From UBA3103 sp002365855 (GTDB lineage: Bacteria; Bacillota; Desulfotomaculia; Desulfotomaculales; Pelotomaculaceae): a DNA stretch of 27,381 bases. This document shows, piece after piece, positions 15,491 through 24,702 of this stretch; positions within the stretch are counted from its first letter, which is position 1, and every line of letters starts with the position of its first letter. A model generated the notes under the pieces. That model made no database searches and was not told the origin of the DNA. It was given only the letters and a program-made list of their open reading frames with translations. Both the position numbers and the translations under genes were made by a program. The stretch covers positions 1-27,381 of the forward strand of contig DAOURR010000029.1 in the NCBI GenBank assembly GCA_030627625.1, in the 5' to 3' direction.

Positions 15491-16438
15491 TTAACGATGA
15501 GCGGCTCCCACCAGTTCGTAAATATTTTGAACTCGTTTTTCAACCATGTATTTTTCAATCCCCTCAAGCACATCCATGGTCGCCCGCGGGTTTACAAAAT
15601 TTGCGGTGCCGACGGCCACGGCTGTAGCCCCGGCAAGGATGAACTCAATAGCATCATCCGCAGTCATTATACCACCAATTCCAATAATCGGCAGCCTCAC
15701 CTCGCGGTAGACCTGCCAGACCATGCGTACAGCCACCGGCTTTATTGCTGGGCCGGAAAGCCCGCCCATGACGTTGCCCATCAGCGGGCGCATGGTTTTA
15801 ATATCAATGGCCATGCCCAGGAGGGTGTTGATCAGGGAAATAGCGTTTGCACCTGCCTCCGCCACTTTTTCAGCAACAGCTACGATACTGGTTACATTAG
15901 GCGACAGCTTGACCACTACCGGCAGATTTGTGTTTTGCTTGACGGCGCGGGTCACCTCGGCGGCCATAGCAGGGTCGCTGCCGAACTGCATCCCGCCTTT
16001 CTTTACATTGGGGCAGGAGATATTGACCTCGAGCGCCGCCACGCCTCCGGCCCGGCTCAGTTTACCGGCCAGCAGGGCGTAGTCTTCAATCGTGTCGCCG
16101 GAGATATTAACAATAACCGGAACGTCGAAACCAGCAAGGTAAGGCAGATTCTCCCCGATGAAGCGTTCGACCCCGGGGTTTTGCAGACCTATGGCGTTCA
16201 GGATGCCGGCAGATGTTTCCACCAGTCTGGGAGTCGGGTTCCCTAACCGTGGCTCCAGTGTAGTCCCTTTAACCACGATGGCGCCAAGCAGGTTCAGGTC
16301 TATGTAGGGAGCATATTCCGGTCCGAAACCAAAAGTGCCCGAGGCGGTGGCAACCGGGTTCTTCATTCGAATCCCGCCTATGTTAACTTCCAGGTCAAGC
16401 TTAGTTAAAGTTTCATCATTTCCAGCAAAACCGCTCAT
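15491..16438 (-). CDS. pyrD: dihydroorotate dehydrogenase B (NAD+), catalytic subunit
   Basis: FMN-containing subunit of the class 1B enzyme that oxidises dihydroorotate to orotate, passing electrons to the PyrK subunit and NAD+. It carries MKNPVATASGTFGFG, NISCPNVKKGG with the catalytic Cys of class 1B enzymes, VVVKLSPNVT, and IGIGGIMTADDAIEFILAGA near the end. The GTG at 16444 would give 317 residues; I prefer ATG at 16438 (315 residues) because it forms an ATGA overlap with the pyrK stop and has GGGGAGG about 10 bases before it. Translational coupling to pyrK fits the fixed ratio of the two subunits. Confidence 0.96.
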   Translation of the reverse strand: MSGFAGNDETLTKLDLEVNIGGIRMKNPVATASGTFGFGPEYAPYIDLNLLGAIVVKGTTLEPRLGNPTPRLVETSAGILNAIGLQNPGVERFIGENLPYLAGFDVPVIVNISGDTIEDYALLAGKLSRAGGVAALEVNISCPNVKKGGMQFGSDPAMAAEVTRAVKQNTNLPVVVKLSPNVTSIVAVAEKVAEAGANAISLINTLLGMAIDIKTMRPLMGNVMGGLSGPAIKPVAVRMVWQVYREVRLPIIGIGGIMTADDAIEFILAGATAVAVGTANFVNPRATMDVLEGIEKYMVEKRVQNIYELVGAAHR

Positions 16439-17247
16439 TCCCACACCACCTCCCCGGCCTTAAAAACGGGTCCTTCTACGCAGGCCCTGTGGTAGCGATA
16501 GCCGCTCCCACCCTCCCTGATTTTACAAGCACAGGACAGGCAGGCGCCCACACCGCAACCTATTTTCTCTTCCAGGGAAACCTCCCCCGGGATTTGTTTC
16601 TGACGGAGCAGATCACATAAGCGCTTTAACATCCCACGGGGGCCGCAGCCGTAAACCAGGTCGATAGTGAGAGCGTTTTGATTATCGCTGCCACGTTTAG
16701 CAACGCTTTTTTCAAACAATTCGGTAACAGGGCCGTGAAAGCCCGAGGACCCGTCATCGGTGCACGGGTAAACTTGATGGCCCAGCGCTTTGATCTCTTT
16801 AACCAGAATCAGCTGCTCAATGGAAGCTGACCCCAAAAAAACAGCGGCGCGGCGGTTCGTCAGACTTAATTCACACAGGAGGAAATAGAGCGGGGCCAAG
16901 CCGATACCTCCTGCCACGACGGATATGCTCTCATTTCCATCCGTCATTTTAAAACCGTTGCCTAGCGGCCCCAGCAGGCTGACTTTGTCTGCCCTCTTTT
17001 TTTGAGATAAGAGGGATGTACCTTTACCGGCTATCCGGTATAAAAGAGAAACTTCTCCTTTTTCACGGTCGGTAAAATGGATGCTGATGGGACGCCTTAA
17101 AAGCGGGTCAAGGGTTTTCCCGCAGCGCAGGTGAAGAAACTGCCCCGGCCTGGCCGCCCCGGCCACCTCAGCGGCATGCAGGGTTAGAAGGAAAAGCCCG
17201 GGCAAGATCATCTGTTGGTTTATAACTTCAGAGTCTGTTAAATACAT
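16435..17247 (-). CDS. pyrK: dihydroorotate dehydrogenase B, electron-transfer subunit
   Basis: FAD and [2Fe-2S] subunit that carries electrons from PyrD to NAD+. It shows the FAD-binding LLRRPISIHF, the NAD-binding-like VVAGGIGLAPLYFLL, and the C-terminal iron-sulfur cysteines in GCGVGACLSCACKI with a fourth Cys in YHRACVEGPVF. An upstream ATG at 17262 is in frame, but the ATG at 17247 is preferred: CGGAGGAG lies 4-5 bases ahead of it and overlaps the upstream start. This gives 270 residues. It overlaps pyrD by 4 bases and follows carB by 54. Confidence 0.95.
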   Translation of the reverse strand: MYLTDSEVINQQMILPGLFLLTLHAAEVAGAARPGQFLHLRCGKTLDPLLRRPISIHFTDREKGEVSLLYRIAGKGTSLLSQKKRADKVSLLGPLGNGFKMTDGNESISVVAGGIGLAPLYFLLCELSLTNRRAAVFLGSASIEQLILVKEIKALGHQVYPCTDDGSSGFHGPVTELFEKSVAKRGSDNQNALTIDLVYGCGPRGMLKRLCDLLRQKQIPGEVSLEEKIGCGVGACLSCACKIREGGSGYRYHRACVEGPVFKAGEVVWE

Positions 17248-17301
17248 TTTACTCCTCCGCATCCCGGTTGTTTTAATTGGATTTTAAATAGCTCACCTGG
17301 C

Positions 17302-20300
17302 TCACTGCTGTTCCAGGTACTCCTGCAGCGGCACCAGCCTGTGGTTATCTTCCTCCCTGCTTTCAGACAGCACATCGAGAATCGCCCTGGTTGTATCCAG
17401 AGAGGTCAGGCAGGGAACGCTATACTCCACTGCCGCCCTGCGAATTTGAAAGCCGTCACGCTCCGGCGCCTTCCCTTTAGTCAGGGTGTTTATAACCAGG
17501 TTAATTTTGTTTGCCCGGATTAAGTCTATAATATGCGGCGAGCCCTCCTGCACCTTTTTCACCACTTCAACTTCTAGCCCGGCCTCTTTTAGAGCAGCGG
17601 CTGTGCCTGAAGTGGCGCAGAGCTTATAACCTAATTCCGTCAGCTTTTTAATTATGGGGATGGCTTCTTGTTTATCCCTGTCAGCTATGGTTGCCAGAAC
17701 AGTCCCTTTTTTCGTGAACATATTTCCAGCCGCCACCAGAGCCTTGTATAGCGCTACTTTAAAATCTTTGTCCACACCCATAACTTCACCGGTGGATTTC
17801 ATTTCAGGCCCCAGGGTGATATCAACCTGAAGCAGCTTGGCGAAAGAAAATACCGGCGCCTTCACCCCAACAAAATTGCTTTCAGGATAAAGACCGCTCT
17901 TATAACCCATCTCTTTTAAAGTCTTACCCATGATGATCCTGGTGGCGATGTTGATCATCGGGATGCCGGTAATTTTGCTTAAATAGGGTACAGTCCTGCT
18001 AGAGCGGGGATTGACTTCCAGGACATAAACCTGGTCCTTGTGCAGGACATATTGGATATTGATTACTCCCTTGACATTAAGCGCCCTCGCCAGCCTGGTG
18101 GTATAGTCCACGATCAGGTCTTTTGTCTCCTGGCTTAAGGATTGTGGTGGATAGACAGCAGTACTGTCTCCTGAATGCACCCCCGCACGTTCAATATGCT
18201 CCATGATCCCGGGAATCAGGATGTCAGACCCGTCCGAAATGGCGTCAACCTCAAGTTCCTTGCCGATGAGATATTTATCCACCAGCACCGGGTGCTCCGG
18301 CGTGACTTTCACTGCCGTGGCCATGTATCCCATTAACTCGTCGTTGTTATATACGATTTCCATGGCACGGCCGCCTAAAACATACGAGGGCCGCACCAGC
18401 ACCGGGAAGCCGATCTCGGAAGCGATTACCGCAGCCTCTGCCACTGAAAAAGCGGTGCGTCCGGGCGGCTTGGGAATACCCAATTCAATCAGCAGGCGGT
18501 CAAATCGCTCGCGGTCTTCCGCCCGGTCAATATCTTCTACTGATGTGCCGAGGATTTTAATCCCGGCCTGTTCCAGCGGTTTGGCCAGGTTTATGGCGGT
18601 CTGCCCGCCGAACTGGACAATAACACCCTCTGGCTTTTCCCGGTCCAGGATATTCAGCACGTTTTCTATCACAAGCGGTTCAAAGTAAAGCCTGTCGGCC
18701 GTGTCAAAATCAGTGCTTACAGTCTCAGGATTATTATTTACAATGATTGCCTCGAACCCTTCCTCCCGCAGGGCCCATACCGAATGGACTGAGCAGTAGT
18801 CAAACTCGATCCCCTGCCCGATGCGAATGGGTCCCGAGCCTAAAACCATTACCTTGCGCCGGGAAGTGGCCTCGGCTTCATCTTCCTGGTCATACGTGGA
18901 GTAGTAGTAAGGTGTCTCAGCCTCGAATTCAGCCGCGCAGGTATCGACCATCTTAAAGGTGGGATATATCCCGTATTCCTTCCGCATGGACCTAATTTCT
19001 TTCTCGCTTAATCCTGCCAGACTGGCCAAGTGAGAGTCCGAAAAACCTATTTTTTTAGCCCGCCTCATAAGATCCTGATTTAGCCCACCGTTCCTGACGG
19101 CTTTCCGTAATTCATCCTCAAACAAAACGATGTGCCGTATTTTTTCCAGGAAGAACAAGTCGATTTTAGTAATTTCATTAACCTGCTCACAGGTGATTTC
19201 GCGGCGCAGGGCTTCGGCTACCAAAAAAAGCCGCTCGTCGTCCGCTCTGGCAAGCCTGTTTTCAAGTTCATTCTGGTTCAACTCTTCCACCCCTGGCAGG
19301 GCTAAATAATCAAGGCCGATTTCCAGGGAACGTACGGCTTTAAGCAGCGCTCCTTCAAAAGTACGGTTGATGGCCATTACTTCGCCGGTGGCCTTCATCT
19401 GTGTGCCAAGGGCGCGGTCACCATGGGCAAACTTATCAAAAGGCCAGCGTGGGTACTTTAGCACTATATAGTCCAGGGATGGTTCAAAGCAGGCGTAAGT
19501 CTTGCCCGTAACAGCGTTTTTAACCTCATCAAGCTTTAAACCAACGGCTATTTTAGCTGCCACCTTGGCAATGGGATAGCCGGTTGCTTTGGAGGCAAGA
19601 GCGGAAGAACGGGAGACCCTCGGGTTGACTTCAATAACATAATACTGGTAGCTGTCGGGGTCCAAAGCGAACTGAACGTTGCATCCGCCCTCGATGCCAA
19701 GGGCCCGGATTATCTTCAGGGAAGCGGTCCTCAACATCTGGTATTCCCTGTCGCTTAAAGTCTGGGAAGGCGCCACCACAATGCTGTCATCGGTGTGAAT
19801 CCCCATTGGGTCAATATTCTCCATATTACAGACGGTAATGCAGTTATTGGCGCTGTCCCGCATCACCTCATATTCGATCTCTTTCCATCCCACCACACAT
19901 TGCTCAATCAGGACCTGACCGATAATGCTGTACTTTAAGCCCTTGATAGTGGTAGTGCGCAGCTCTTCCATGGTGTAAGCAATACCGCCCCCGGTGCCGC
20001 CAAGAGTGTAGGCAGGACGAACGATCAGCGGCAGGCCGATTTCAAGCGCAAAGGCCACAGCTTCTTCTAAAGTAGAAACAATAACACTTTCAGGAATCGG
20101 CTCACCAATTGACTGCATCATATCCTTAAAAGATTCCCGGTCTTCCGCCCTTTTGATAGCCTCCAGCGGAGTGCCGAGCAGCTCTACTCCTTCCTCCTCA
20201 AGCACGCCGGATTCTGCCAACTGCAGGGCGAGGTTCAAGCCCACCTGACCACCCAGGGTGGGAAGAAGTCCGTCGGGCTTTTCCTGCCTGATCACTCTGG

Positions 20301-20523
20301 TTAAGAAATCCGGAGTCAGGGGTTCAATATAGACCCGGTCTGCCATATTGGTGTCCGTCATGATGGTAGCCGGGTTTGAGTTAATCAAGACAACCTCCAG
20401 GCCCTCTTCCCGCAACGAGCGGCAGGCCTGGGTGCCGGCATAATCAAACTCGGCTGCCTGCCCGATAATAATGGGCCCGGAGCCAATGACCATTACTTTT
20501 TTTATATCTTTCCTAAGCGGCAT
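17302..20523 (-). CDS. carB: carbamoyl-phosphate synthase, large subunit
   Basis: Makes carbamoyl phosphate from bicarbonate, two ATP and ammonia delivered by CarA. At 1073 residues it has the full family length. The two homologous halves are both present: GSGPIIIGQAAEFDYAGTQA near the N-terminus and GSGPIRIGQGIEFDYCSVHS near 560, each with an ATP-grasp domain (VIEVNPRVSRSSALASKATG and VLEVNPRSSRTVPYLSKITG). The C-terminal ~130 residues form the MGS-like allosteric domain (ATIADRDKQEAIPIIKKL). ATG is 1 base after the carA stop, so the two subunits are probably coupled in translation. Confidence 0.98.
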   Translation of the reverse strand: MPLRKDIKKVMVIGSGPIIIGQAAEFDYAGTQACRSLREEGLEVVLINSNPATIMTDTNMADRVYIEPLTPDFLTRVIRQEKPDGLLPTLGGQVGLNLALQLAESGVLEEEGVELLGTPLEAIKRAEDRESFKDMMQSIGEPIPESVIVSTLEEAVAFALEIGLPLIVRPAYTLGGTGGGIAYTMEELRTTTIKGLKYSIIGQVLIEQCVVGWKEIEYEVMRDSANNCITVCNMENIDPMGIHTDDSIVVAPSQTLSDREYQMLRTASLKIIRALGIEGGCNVQFALDPDSYQYYVIEVNPRVSRSSALASKATGYPIAKVAAKIAVGLKLDEVKNAVTGKTYACFEPSLDYIVLKYPRWPFDKFAHGDRALGTQMKATGEVMAINRTFEGALLKAVRSLEIGLDYLALPGVEELNQNELENRLARADDERLFLVAEALRREITCEQVNEITKIDLFFLEKIRHIVLFEDELRKAVRNGGLNQDLMRRAKKIGFSDSHLASLAGLSEKEIRSMRKEYGIYPTFKMVDTCAAEFEAETPYYYSTYDQEDEAEATSRRKVMVLGSGPIRIGQGIEFDYCSVHSVWALREEGFEAIIVNNNPETVSTDFDTADRLYFEPLVIENVLNILDREKPEGVIVQFGGQTAINLAKPLEQAGIKILGTSVEDIDRAEDRERFDRLLIELGIPKPPGRTAFSVAEAAVIASEIGFPVLVRPSYVLGGRAMEIVYNNDELMGYMATAVKVTPEHPVLVDKYLIGKELEVDAISDGSDILIPGIMEHIERAGVHSGDSTAVYPPQSLSQETKDLIVDYTTRLARALNVKGVINIQYVLHKDQVYVLEVNPRSSRTVPYLSKITGIPMINIATRIIMGKTLKEMGYKSGLYPESNFVGVKAPVFSFAKLLQVDITLGPEMKSTGEVMGVDKDFKVALYKALVAAGNMFTKKGTVLATIADRDKQEAIPIIKKLTELGYKLCATSGTAAALKEAGLEVEVVKKVQEGSPHIIDLIRANKINLVINTLTKGKAPERDGFQIRRAAVEYSVPCLTSLDTTRAILDVLSESREEDNHRLVPLQEYLEQQ

Positions 20524-20524
20524 G

Positions 20525-21604
20525 TTAATTGCCCTCCCCGGCCATCATTTCTAAAAACTGGTCGAAGATATATTCGGAATCCATAGGTCCCGGAGAGGCC
20601 TCGGGGTGGTACTGCACTGAAAACACAGGGAGAAACTTGTGCTTCAATCCCTCCACTGTGCCATCATTCAGATTGCGGTGGGATACATAAATATCTAAAC
20701 CTTTCATGGAGTCCTCGTCAACGGAGAAGCCGTGGTTGTGTGAGGATATATATACCCGCCCGGTTGCCAGGTCTTTCACAGGGTGGTTGGCTCCACGGTG
20801 GCCGAACTTCATTTTGTAAGTCCTGGCGCCCATGGCCAGGCCGAGAACCTGGTGCCCCAGGCAGATGCCCAGGATGGGCTTTTTACCAACCAGTTCCCTC
20901 AGCGTATTAATGGCATACGGAACATCCGTGGGATCTCCGGGGCCATTTGACAGCACAATCCCGTCCGGGTTTAAGGCCATAATTATTTCTGATGTCGTGT
21001 CTGGAGGCGCCACCACAACTTCACATTCCCTCTCCTGAAGGCAGCGGATGATGTTAAGCTTGGCCCCGAAGTCTATCAATACCACACGGTATCCAGCACC
21101 CGGGCAGGTGTAGATCTCCCTGGTAGCCACAACCGGCACCAGTTCCTGACCGCTGAGCTGGGGGCAGTTTTTAGCACGCTCGACCAGTGCCCGCACGTCA
21201 ACCTCACCTGTGCTGATAACACCGCGCATGGCGCCGAAGTTGCGGAGGCGCCTGGTCAAAGCGCGCGTGTCGATGCCGGACATGCCGATTACATCTTCCT
21301 TCTTCAGAAAGCTGTCGATGGTCTCGGACAGGCGCCAGTTACTGGGCTGCTTGCACTCCTCACGCACCACAAACCCCCGGACATATGCGCTTTTGGACTC
21401 GAAGTCCTCCTTTGTGATGCCGTAATTACCGATCAGGGGGTAAGTCATAACTACAATCTGACCGCAGTAGGATGGGTCTGTCAGAACCTCCTGGTAACCA
21501 GTCATGCCTGTGTTGAAAACAACCTCCCCCCACCTTTCCCCTGTCGCGCCGAAAGACTCACCTGAAAATACTGTCCCGTCTTCCAGGGCCAGCGTTGCCA
21601 GCAT
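20525..21604 (-). CDS. carA: carbamoyl-phosphate synthase, small (glutaminase) subunit
   Basis: Class I glutamine amidotransferase subunit that releases ammonia from glutamine for CarB. The catalytic Cys lies in ILGICLGHQVLGLAMG, and the His/Glu pair in YHPEASPGP; the N-terminal half has GYQEVLTDPSYCGQIV. The frame is open to 21664, but the ATG at 21604 is chosen: it gives the usual (M)LATLALEDGT beginning, leaves 359 residues, and has CGGAGGT 7 bases before it. The 20 extra codons upstream would overlap pyrC. Confidence 0.97.
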   Translation of the reverse strand: MLATLALEDGTVFSGESFGATGERWGEVVFNTGMTGYQEVLTDPSYCGQIVVMTYPLIGNYGITKEDFESKSAYVRGFVVREECKQPSNWRLSETIDSFLKKEDVIGMSGIDTRALTRRLRNFGAMRGVISTGEVDVRALVERAKNCPQLSGQELVPVVATREIYTCPGAGYRVVLIDFGAKLNIIRCLQERECEVVVAPPDTTSEIIMALNPDGIVLSNGPGDPTDVPYAINTLRELVGKKPILGICLGHQVLGLAMGARTYKMKFGHRGANHPVKDLATGRVYISSHNHGFSVDEDSMKGLDIYVSHRNLNDGTVEGLKHKFLPVFSVQYHPEASPGPMDSEYIFDQFLEMMAGEGN

Positions 21605-21653
21605 ATAAAACACCTCCGCTTGATCATAAACAATAAATAAACTTTTATTTTCT

Positions 21654-22943
21654 TTAAATATCAACCTTACAGTCCTTCATTACTACCCTGCCGCCGACTA
21701 TTGTCACCCAGGGCAGGCCTTTTAACAGGCGGCCGGTAAAAGGCGTGTTCCGCCCTTTACTGGCGAACAGCTTCGGGTCAACCTCCCAGGAAAGCTCGGG
21801 ATCGATAATCGTAATATCCGCGTCAGCCCCGGCCTCAAGAGTACCCCCGGGGATTCCCAGGACCCTGGCCGGATTCAAGGTCATCTTTGTAATTGCCTGC
21901 AGAGGAGTCAGCACTCCTGTAGCGACCAACTCGGTCCAGACCAGGCCCACTGCCGTTTCCAGGCCGGAAATACCAAAAGGGGCAAGGTCATACTCCACAT
22001 CTTTTTCCTCTACTGTATGAGGCGCGTGGTCGGTGGCAATTACGTCAATGGTCCCGTCCGCCAGCCCTTCCTTCACCGCCTCCAAATCCCGATCCGAGCG
22101 CAGCGGCGGGTTCACCTTGGTGCAAGCGCCATAGCCCATAACGGCCTCGTCAGTCAGGGTGAAATGATGGGGCGATACCTCCGCCGTTATCCCGACCCCT
22201 CTGGACTTGGCCTGACGCACCAGCCTGACCGAACCAGCGGTGCTGACATGGGCAATGTGCACCCGGCAACCGGTGTCCTCGGCCAGAATGATGTCGCGTG
22301 ACACCATGACCTCTTCGGCGGAAGCCGGAATACCTTTTAAGCCCAGGATGGTGGAAACAAGGCCTTCATGCATTGAGCCGCCGGACGAAAGGTTTTTGTC
22401 CTCGCAGTGGCTGATGAGCGTAACACCCAGCATCCGTGCATACTGCATGGCCCTTCGCATTAAACCGGAGCTCATTACAGGCATGCCGTCGTCGGAAAAC
22501 GCGACAGCTCCCGATTCCTTCATATCACCTATTTCAGCAAGCTCTTCACCTATACTCCCTCGGCTAATAGCTCCGATTGGATATACACGAACAACTCCTG
22601 TTTCATGAGCTCTTTTGATAACTGATGAAACAACAGCTGCGTTATCGGCAACGGGGTTGGTGTTCGGCATACAGGCGACGCTGGTAAAGCCTCCCCTTGC
22701 TGCGGCCCGCGTCCCGGTAAAAATGGTTTCCTTGGCCTCAAAACCTGGCTCCCGGAGATGAACGTGCATATCAATCAACCCTGGCACCACCAGCTTCCCC
22801 TTGGCATCCAACACCTCTGCGCCGCTGCGGCTCAGGTTATGGCCGCTTCCCGAGATCCTGCCATCCACTATTAGGATATCCTTTTTATTTATTTTGCCGG
22901 CTACAGGGTCAATAACAGTTCCACCTTTTATCAGCAGCTTCAT
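21654..22943 (-). CDS. pyrC: dihydroorotase
   Basis: Zinc amidohydrolase that closes carbamoyl-aspartate to dihydroorotate. The 429 residues match the long (type I) class. Metal ligands are seen in GLIDMHVHLREPGFEA (H60, H62), in SHCED and in AHVSTAGSV, with the catalytic Asp in VIATDHAPHTVEEK; GRNTPFTGRLLKG marks the C-terminal part. Its ATG overlaps the pyrB stop as ATGA, and carA starts 49 bases downstream. Confidence 0.97.
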   Translation of the reverse strand: MKLLIKGGTVIDPVAGKINKKDILIVDGRISGSGHNLSRSGAEVLDAKGKLVVPGLIDMHVHLREPGFEAKETIFTGTRAAARGGFTSVACMPNTNPVADNAAVVSSVIKRAHETGVVRVYPIGAISRGSIGEELAEIGDMKESGAVAFSDDGMPVMSSGLMRRAMQYARMLGVTLISHCEDKNLSSGGSMHEGLVSTILGLKGIPASAEEVMVSRDIILAEDTGCRVHIAHVSTAGSVRLVRQAKSRGVGITAEVSPHHFTLTDEAVMGYGACTKVNPPLRSDRDLEAVKEGLADGTIDVIATDHAPHTVEEKDVEYDLAPFGISGLETAVGLVWTELVATGVLTPLQAITKMTLNPARVLGIPGGTLEAGADADITIIDPELSWEVDPKLFASKGRNTPFTGRLLKGLPWVTIVGGRVVMKDCKVDI

Positions 22944-23869
22944 TTTTGTTCGCTTCCCCCTATCAAGAGGTACAGCAGAGCCATTCGCACCGCTACCCCG
23001 TTGGTTACCTGTTCACATATTACCGACTGAAGCCCGTCAGCCACTTCCGACGACATCTCAACTCCCCGGTTAATGGGACCCGGATGCATGACCAGGGCGC
23101 CCGGAGCAGCCAAACTCAACCTCTCCGGGCTTATTCCGAACATCCTGCTGTATTCCCGCAAGCCCGGGAACAAGCCCTGCTGCTGCCTTTCCATTTGAAT
23201 CCTGAGCACATTGACCACATCAGCGCCTTCTATTGCTTCCTCCACGGTTCTGCATACCCTTACACCCAGTTTTTCTATGCCTGCAGGGATAAGTGTAGAT
23301 GGCCCGGCCAGCCGTACCTCAGACCCCATAATGGTGTAGCCCCATATATCTGAGCGGGCAACCCTGCTGTGGAGGATATCGCCAATAATCGCAACTTTCA
23401 ACCCGTCCAGGCGGCCCTTCTTTTCTCTTACTGTGTACATGTCCAAAAGCGCCTGGGTTGGGTGCTCGTGAGCGCCGTCACCCGCGTTGATAACTGAAAC
23501 ATTTAGAGACCGCGCCAGCAGTTCAGCAGCGCCTGACATGGGGTGCCGCAGCACTACCACGTCAGCCCCCATAGCTGCAATGTTCCGGGCTGTATCCTTG
23601 AGGCTTTCCCCCTTGCTCACACTGCTGGTTGCCGCCGCCAAGCCCACTGTGTCAGCGCTTAGATATTTTGCCGCCAGTTCAAAGGACGTCCTGGTGCGGG
23701 TGCTGGCCTCGTAAAAAACAGTGATTACTGTACGCCCCCTCAGGGTCGGCACTTTTTTTATCTTCCTTGCAATTATTTCTTTCATCGGCCCGGCTGTATC
23801 CAGAATTAATTTTATTTCTTCAGCCGTGATATCGCGCAGACCGATAAGATCCTTGCCACTGAGACCCAT
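22940..23869 (-). CDS. pyrB: aspartate carbamoyltransferase, catalytic chain
   Basis: Joins carbamoyl phosphate to aspartate, the committed step. The 309 residues contain the carbamoyl-phosphate loop STRTRTSFE (56-64), HPTQALLDMYTVRE, and the C-terminal LVMHPGPINRGVEMSS. No pyrI regulatory-chain gene is seen, as is usual in Firmicutes where PyrR attenuation replaces allosteric control. The gene begins 18 bases after the second attenuator's T-run. The ribosome site is a weak GGGGTGA. Confidence 0.97.
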   Translation of the reverse strand: MGLSGKDLIGLRDITAEEIKLILDTAGPMKEIIARKIKKVPTLRGRTVITVFYEASTRTRTSFELAAKYLSADTVGLAAATSSVSKGESLKDTARNIAAMGADVVVLRHPMSGAAELLARSLNVSVINAGDGAHEHPTQALLDMYTVREKKGRLDGLKVAIIGDILHSRVARSDIWGYTIMGSEVRLAGPSTLIPAGIEKLGVRVCRTVEEAIEGADVVNVLRIQMERQQQGLFPGLREYSRMFGISPERLSLAAPGALVMHPGPINRGVEMSSEVADGLQSVICEQVTNGVAVRMALLYLLIGGSEQK

Positions 23870-23886
23870 TTTTTCACCCCTGTATT

Positions 23887-23921
23887 TAAAAATAAAGACC
23901 CCGCCCGGTTTTCAAACGGGC
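23887..23921 (-). terminator. attenuator 2 terminator (pyrR-pyrB intergenic)
   Basis: On the minus strand GCCCG pairs with CGGGC (23917-23921 with 23903-23907), followed by GGGGTCTTTATTTT. It lies between pyrR and pyrB, and would stop transcription of the biosynthetic genes when pyrimidines are plentiful. Confidence 0.8.
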
Positions 23922-23922
23922 T

Positions 23923-23971
23923 GAGGCCTGAAAGGGAACTTGCCGGCTCCCCTTTCCGGCCTCACAGGACC
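23923..23971 (-). promoter_or_regulatory. PyrR-binding loop and antiterminator of attenuator 2
   Basis: The minus strand carries GGTCCTGTGAGGCCGG (23956-23971), a close match to the conserved PyrR recognition loop. A competing hairpin pairs GAGGCC (23958-23963) and AAAGGG with CCCTTT and GGCCTC (23923-23928). Its left arm uses the 3' part of the PyrR loop and its right arm abuts the terminator stem, so PyrR-UMP binding should favour the terminator. Confidence 0.85.
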
Positions 23972-23993
23972 GCAATTAAAGGTGGACCCGATA

Positions 23994-24536
23994 TCAGTCT
24001 AATTCCATTATTACCACTCTTTCTTCGCCGTCTATTTCCTGAAGCCGTACCGAAACAGCTTCCTTTCTGGAGGTCGGTACGTTTTTTCCCACATAATCCG
24101 CCCTGATGGGAAGCTCGCGGTGGCCCCTGTCGATCAGGACCGCAAGCTGTATGACCTGTGGCCGTCCCAGGTCGATCAGGGCGCCCAGCGCCGCTCGGAT
24201 AGTGCGCCCGGTGTAGATGACATCATCTACCAGGACCACAGTCCTTCCTGAGACAGGAAAAGGGACATCCGTGGAGCGGACCAGGGGCTGGTGAGCAAGA
24301 GTTGTCAGGTCGTCCCGGTAAAGGGTTATATCCAAAATCCCCACCGGCACAGCCCGTCCTTCGATCTCCCTGATCCGCCCGGCCAGTCGTTCCGCCAGGG
24401 GTGCGCCCCTGCGGCGGATGCCCACCAGGGCCAGGTTATCGGTACCCTTGTTGCGCTCAATGATTTCGTGGGCAATCCTGGTAAGTGACCGCCTGATGCC
24501 CTCTTGATCCAGGAGCTGCGCTTTTAGCTTTGCCAT
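23994..24536 (-). CDS. pyrR: bifunctional pyr operon attenuation protein / uracil phosphoribosyltransferase
   Basis: RNA-binding regulator: with UMP bound it grips the PyrR loop in pyr mRNA and promotes termination; it also has uracil phosphoribosyltransferase activity. The 180 residues show the PRPP-binding motif VVLVDDVIYTGRTIRAAL, LVGIRRRGAPLAERL near residue 40 and IRADYVGKNVPTS near the C-terminus, all typical for PyrR. ATG has GCGGAGG 6 bases ahead. It is the first gene of the operon, flanked on both sides by RNA sites of the type that the family recognises. Confidence 0.97.
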   Translation of the reverse strand: MAKLKAQLLDQEGIRRSLTRIAHEIIERNKGTDNLALVGIRRRGAPLAERLAGRIREIEGRAVPVGILDITLYRDDLTTLAHQPLVRSTDVPFPVSGRTVVLVDDVIYTGRTIRAALGALIDLGRPQVIQLAVLIDRGHRELPIRADYVGKNVPTSRKEAVSVRLQEIDGEERVVIMELD

Positions 24537-24587
24537 GAAAACCTCCGCAAAAGTTCATTAGAAGGCAACCGCGCCTTGAAAGCTGCG

Positions 24588-24624
24588 CCAATAATAAAAG
24601 CCTGCATACCACCGGCAAGCAGGC
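24588..24624 (-). terminator. attenuator 1 terminator (pyr leader)
   Basis: On the minus strand GCCTGC pairs with GCAGGC (24619-24624 with 24600-24605), followed by TTTTATTATT. It lies about 50 bases before the pyrR start. Confidence 0.88.
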
Positions 24625-24665
24625 ATAGTTAGCCAAATAAACCTAACCTATGAATCCTTACCGGT
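24611..24665 (-). promoter_or_regulatory. antiterminator hairpin of the pyr leader
   Basis: Minus-strand ACCGGTAAG (24657-24665) pairs with CTTGCCGGT (24611-24619), and inside it ATAGGTTAG pairs with CTAACTAT with one bulge. The left arm is part of the PyrR-binding hairpin and the right arm is part of the terminator, so only one of the states can form at a time. Confidence 0.8.
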
Positions 24666-24686
24666 CTCACGGAACCGATTTCAAGG
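24656..24686 (-). promoter_or_regulatory. PyrR-binding hairpin (anti-antiterminator) of the pyr leader
   Basis: The minus strand carries CCTT, then CGGTTCCGTGAGACCGG, then AAGG: a short outer stem, a purine-rich bulge, and the conserved TCC-GTGAGA-CC loop that PyrR recognises. It differs slightly from attenuator 2 (GTCCTGTGAGGCC). Confidence 0.85.
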
Positions 24687-24702
24687 TGTTATGTTCTTAA
24701 AT

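Noticed and set aside
15443..16246. 267-codon plus-strand frame opposite pyrD
   Set aside because: It is the antisense shadow of pyrD, which is certain from motifs on the minus strand.
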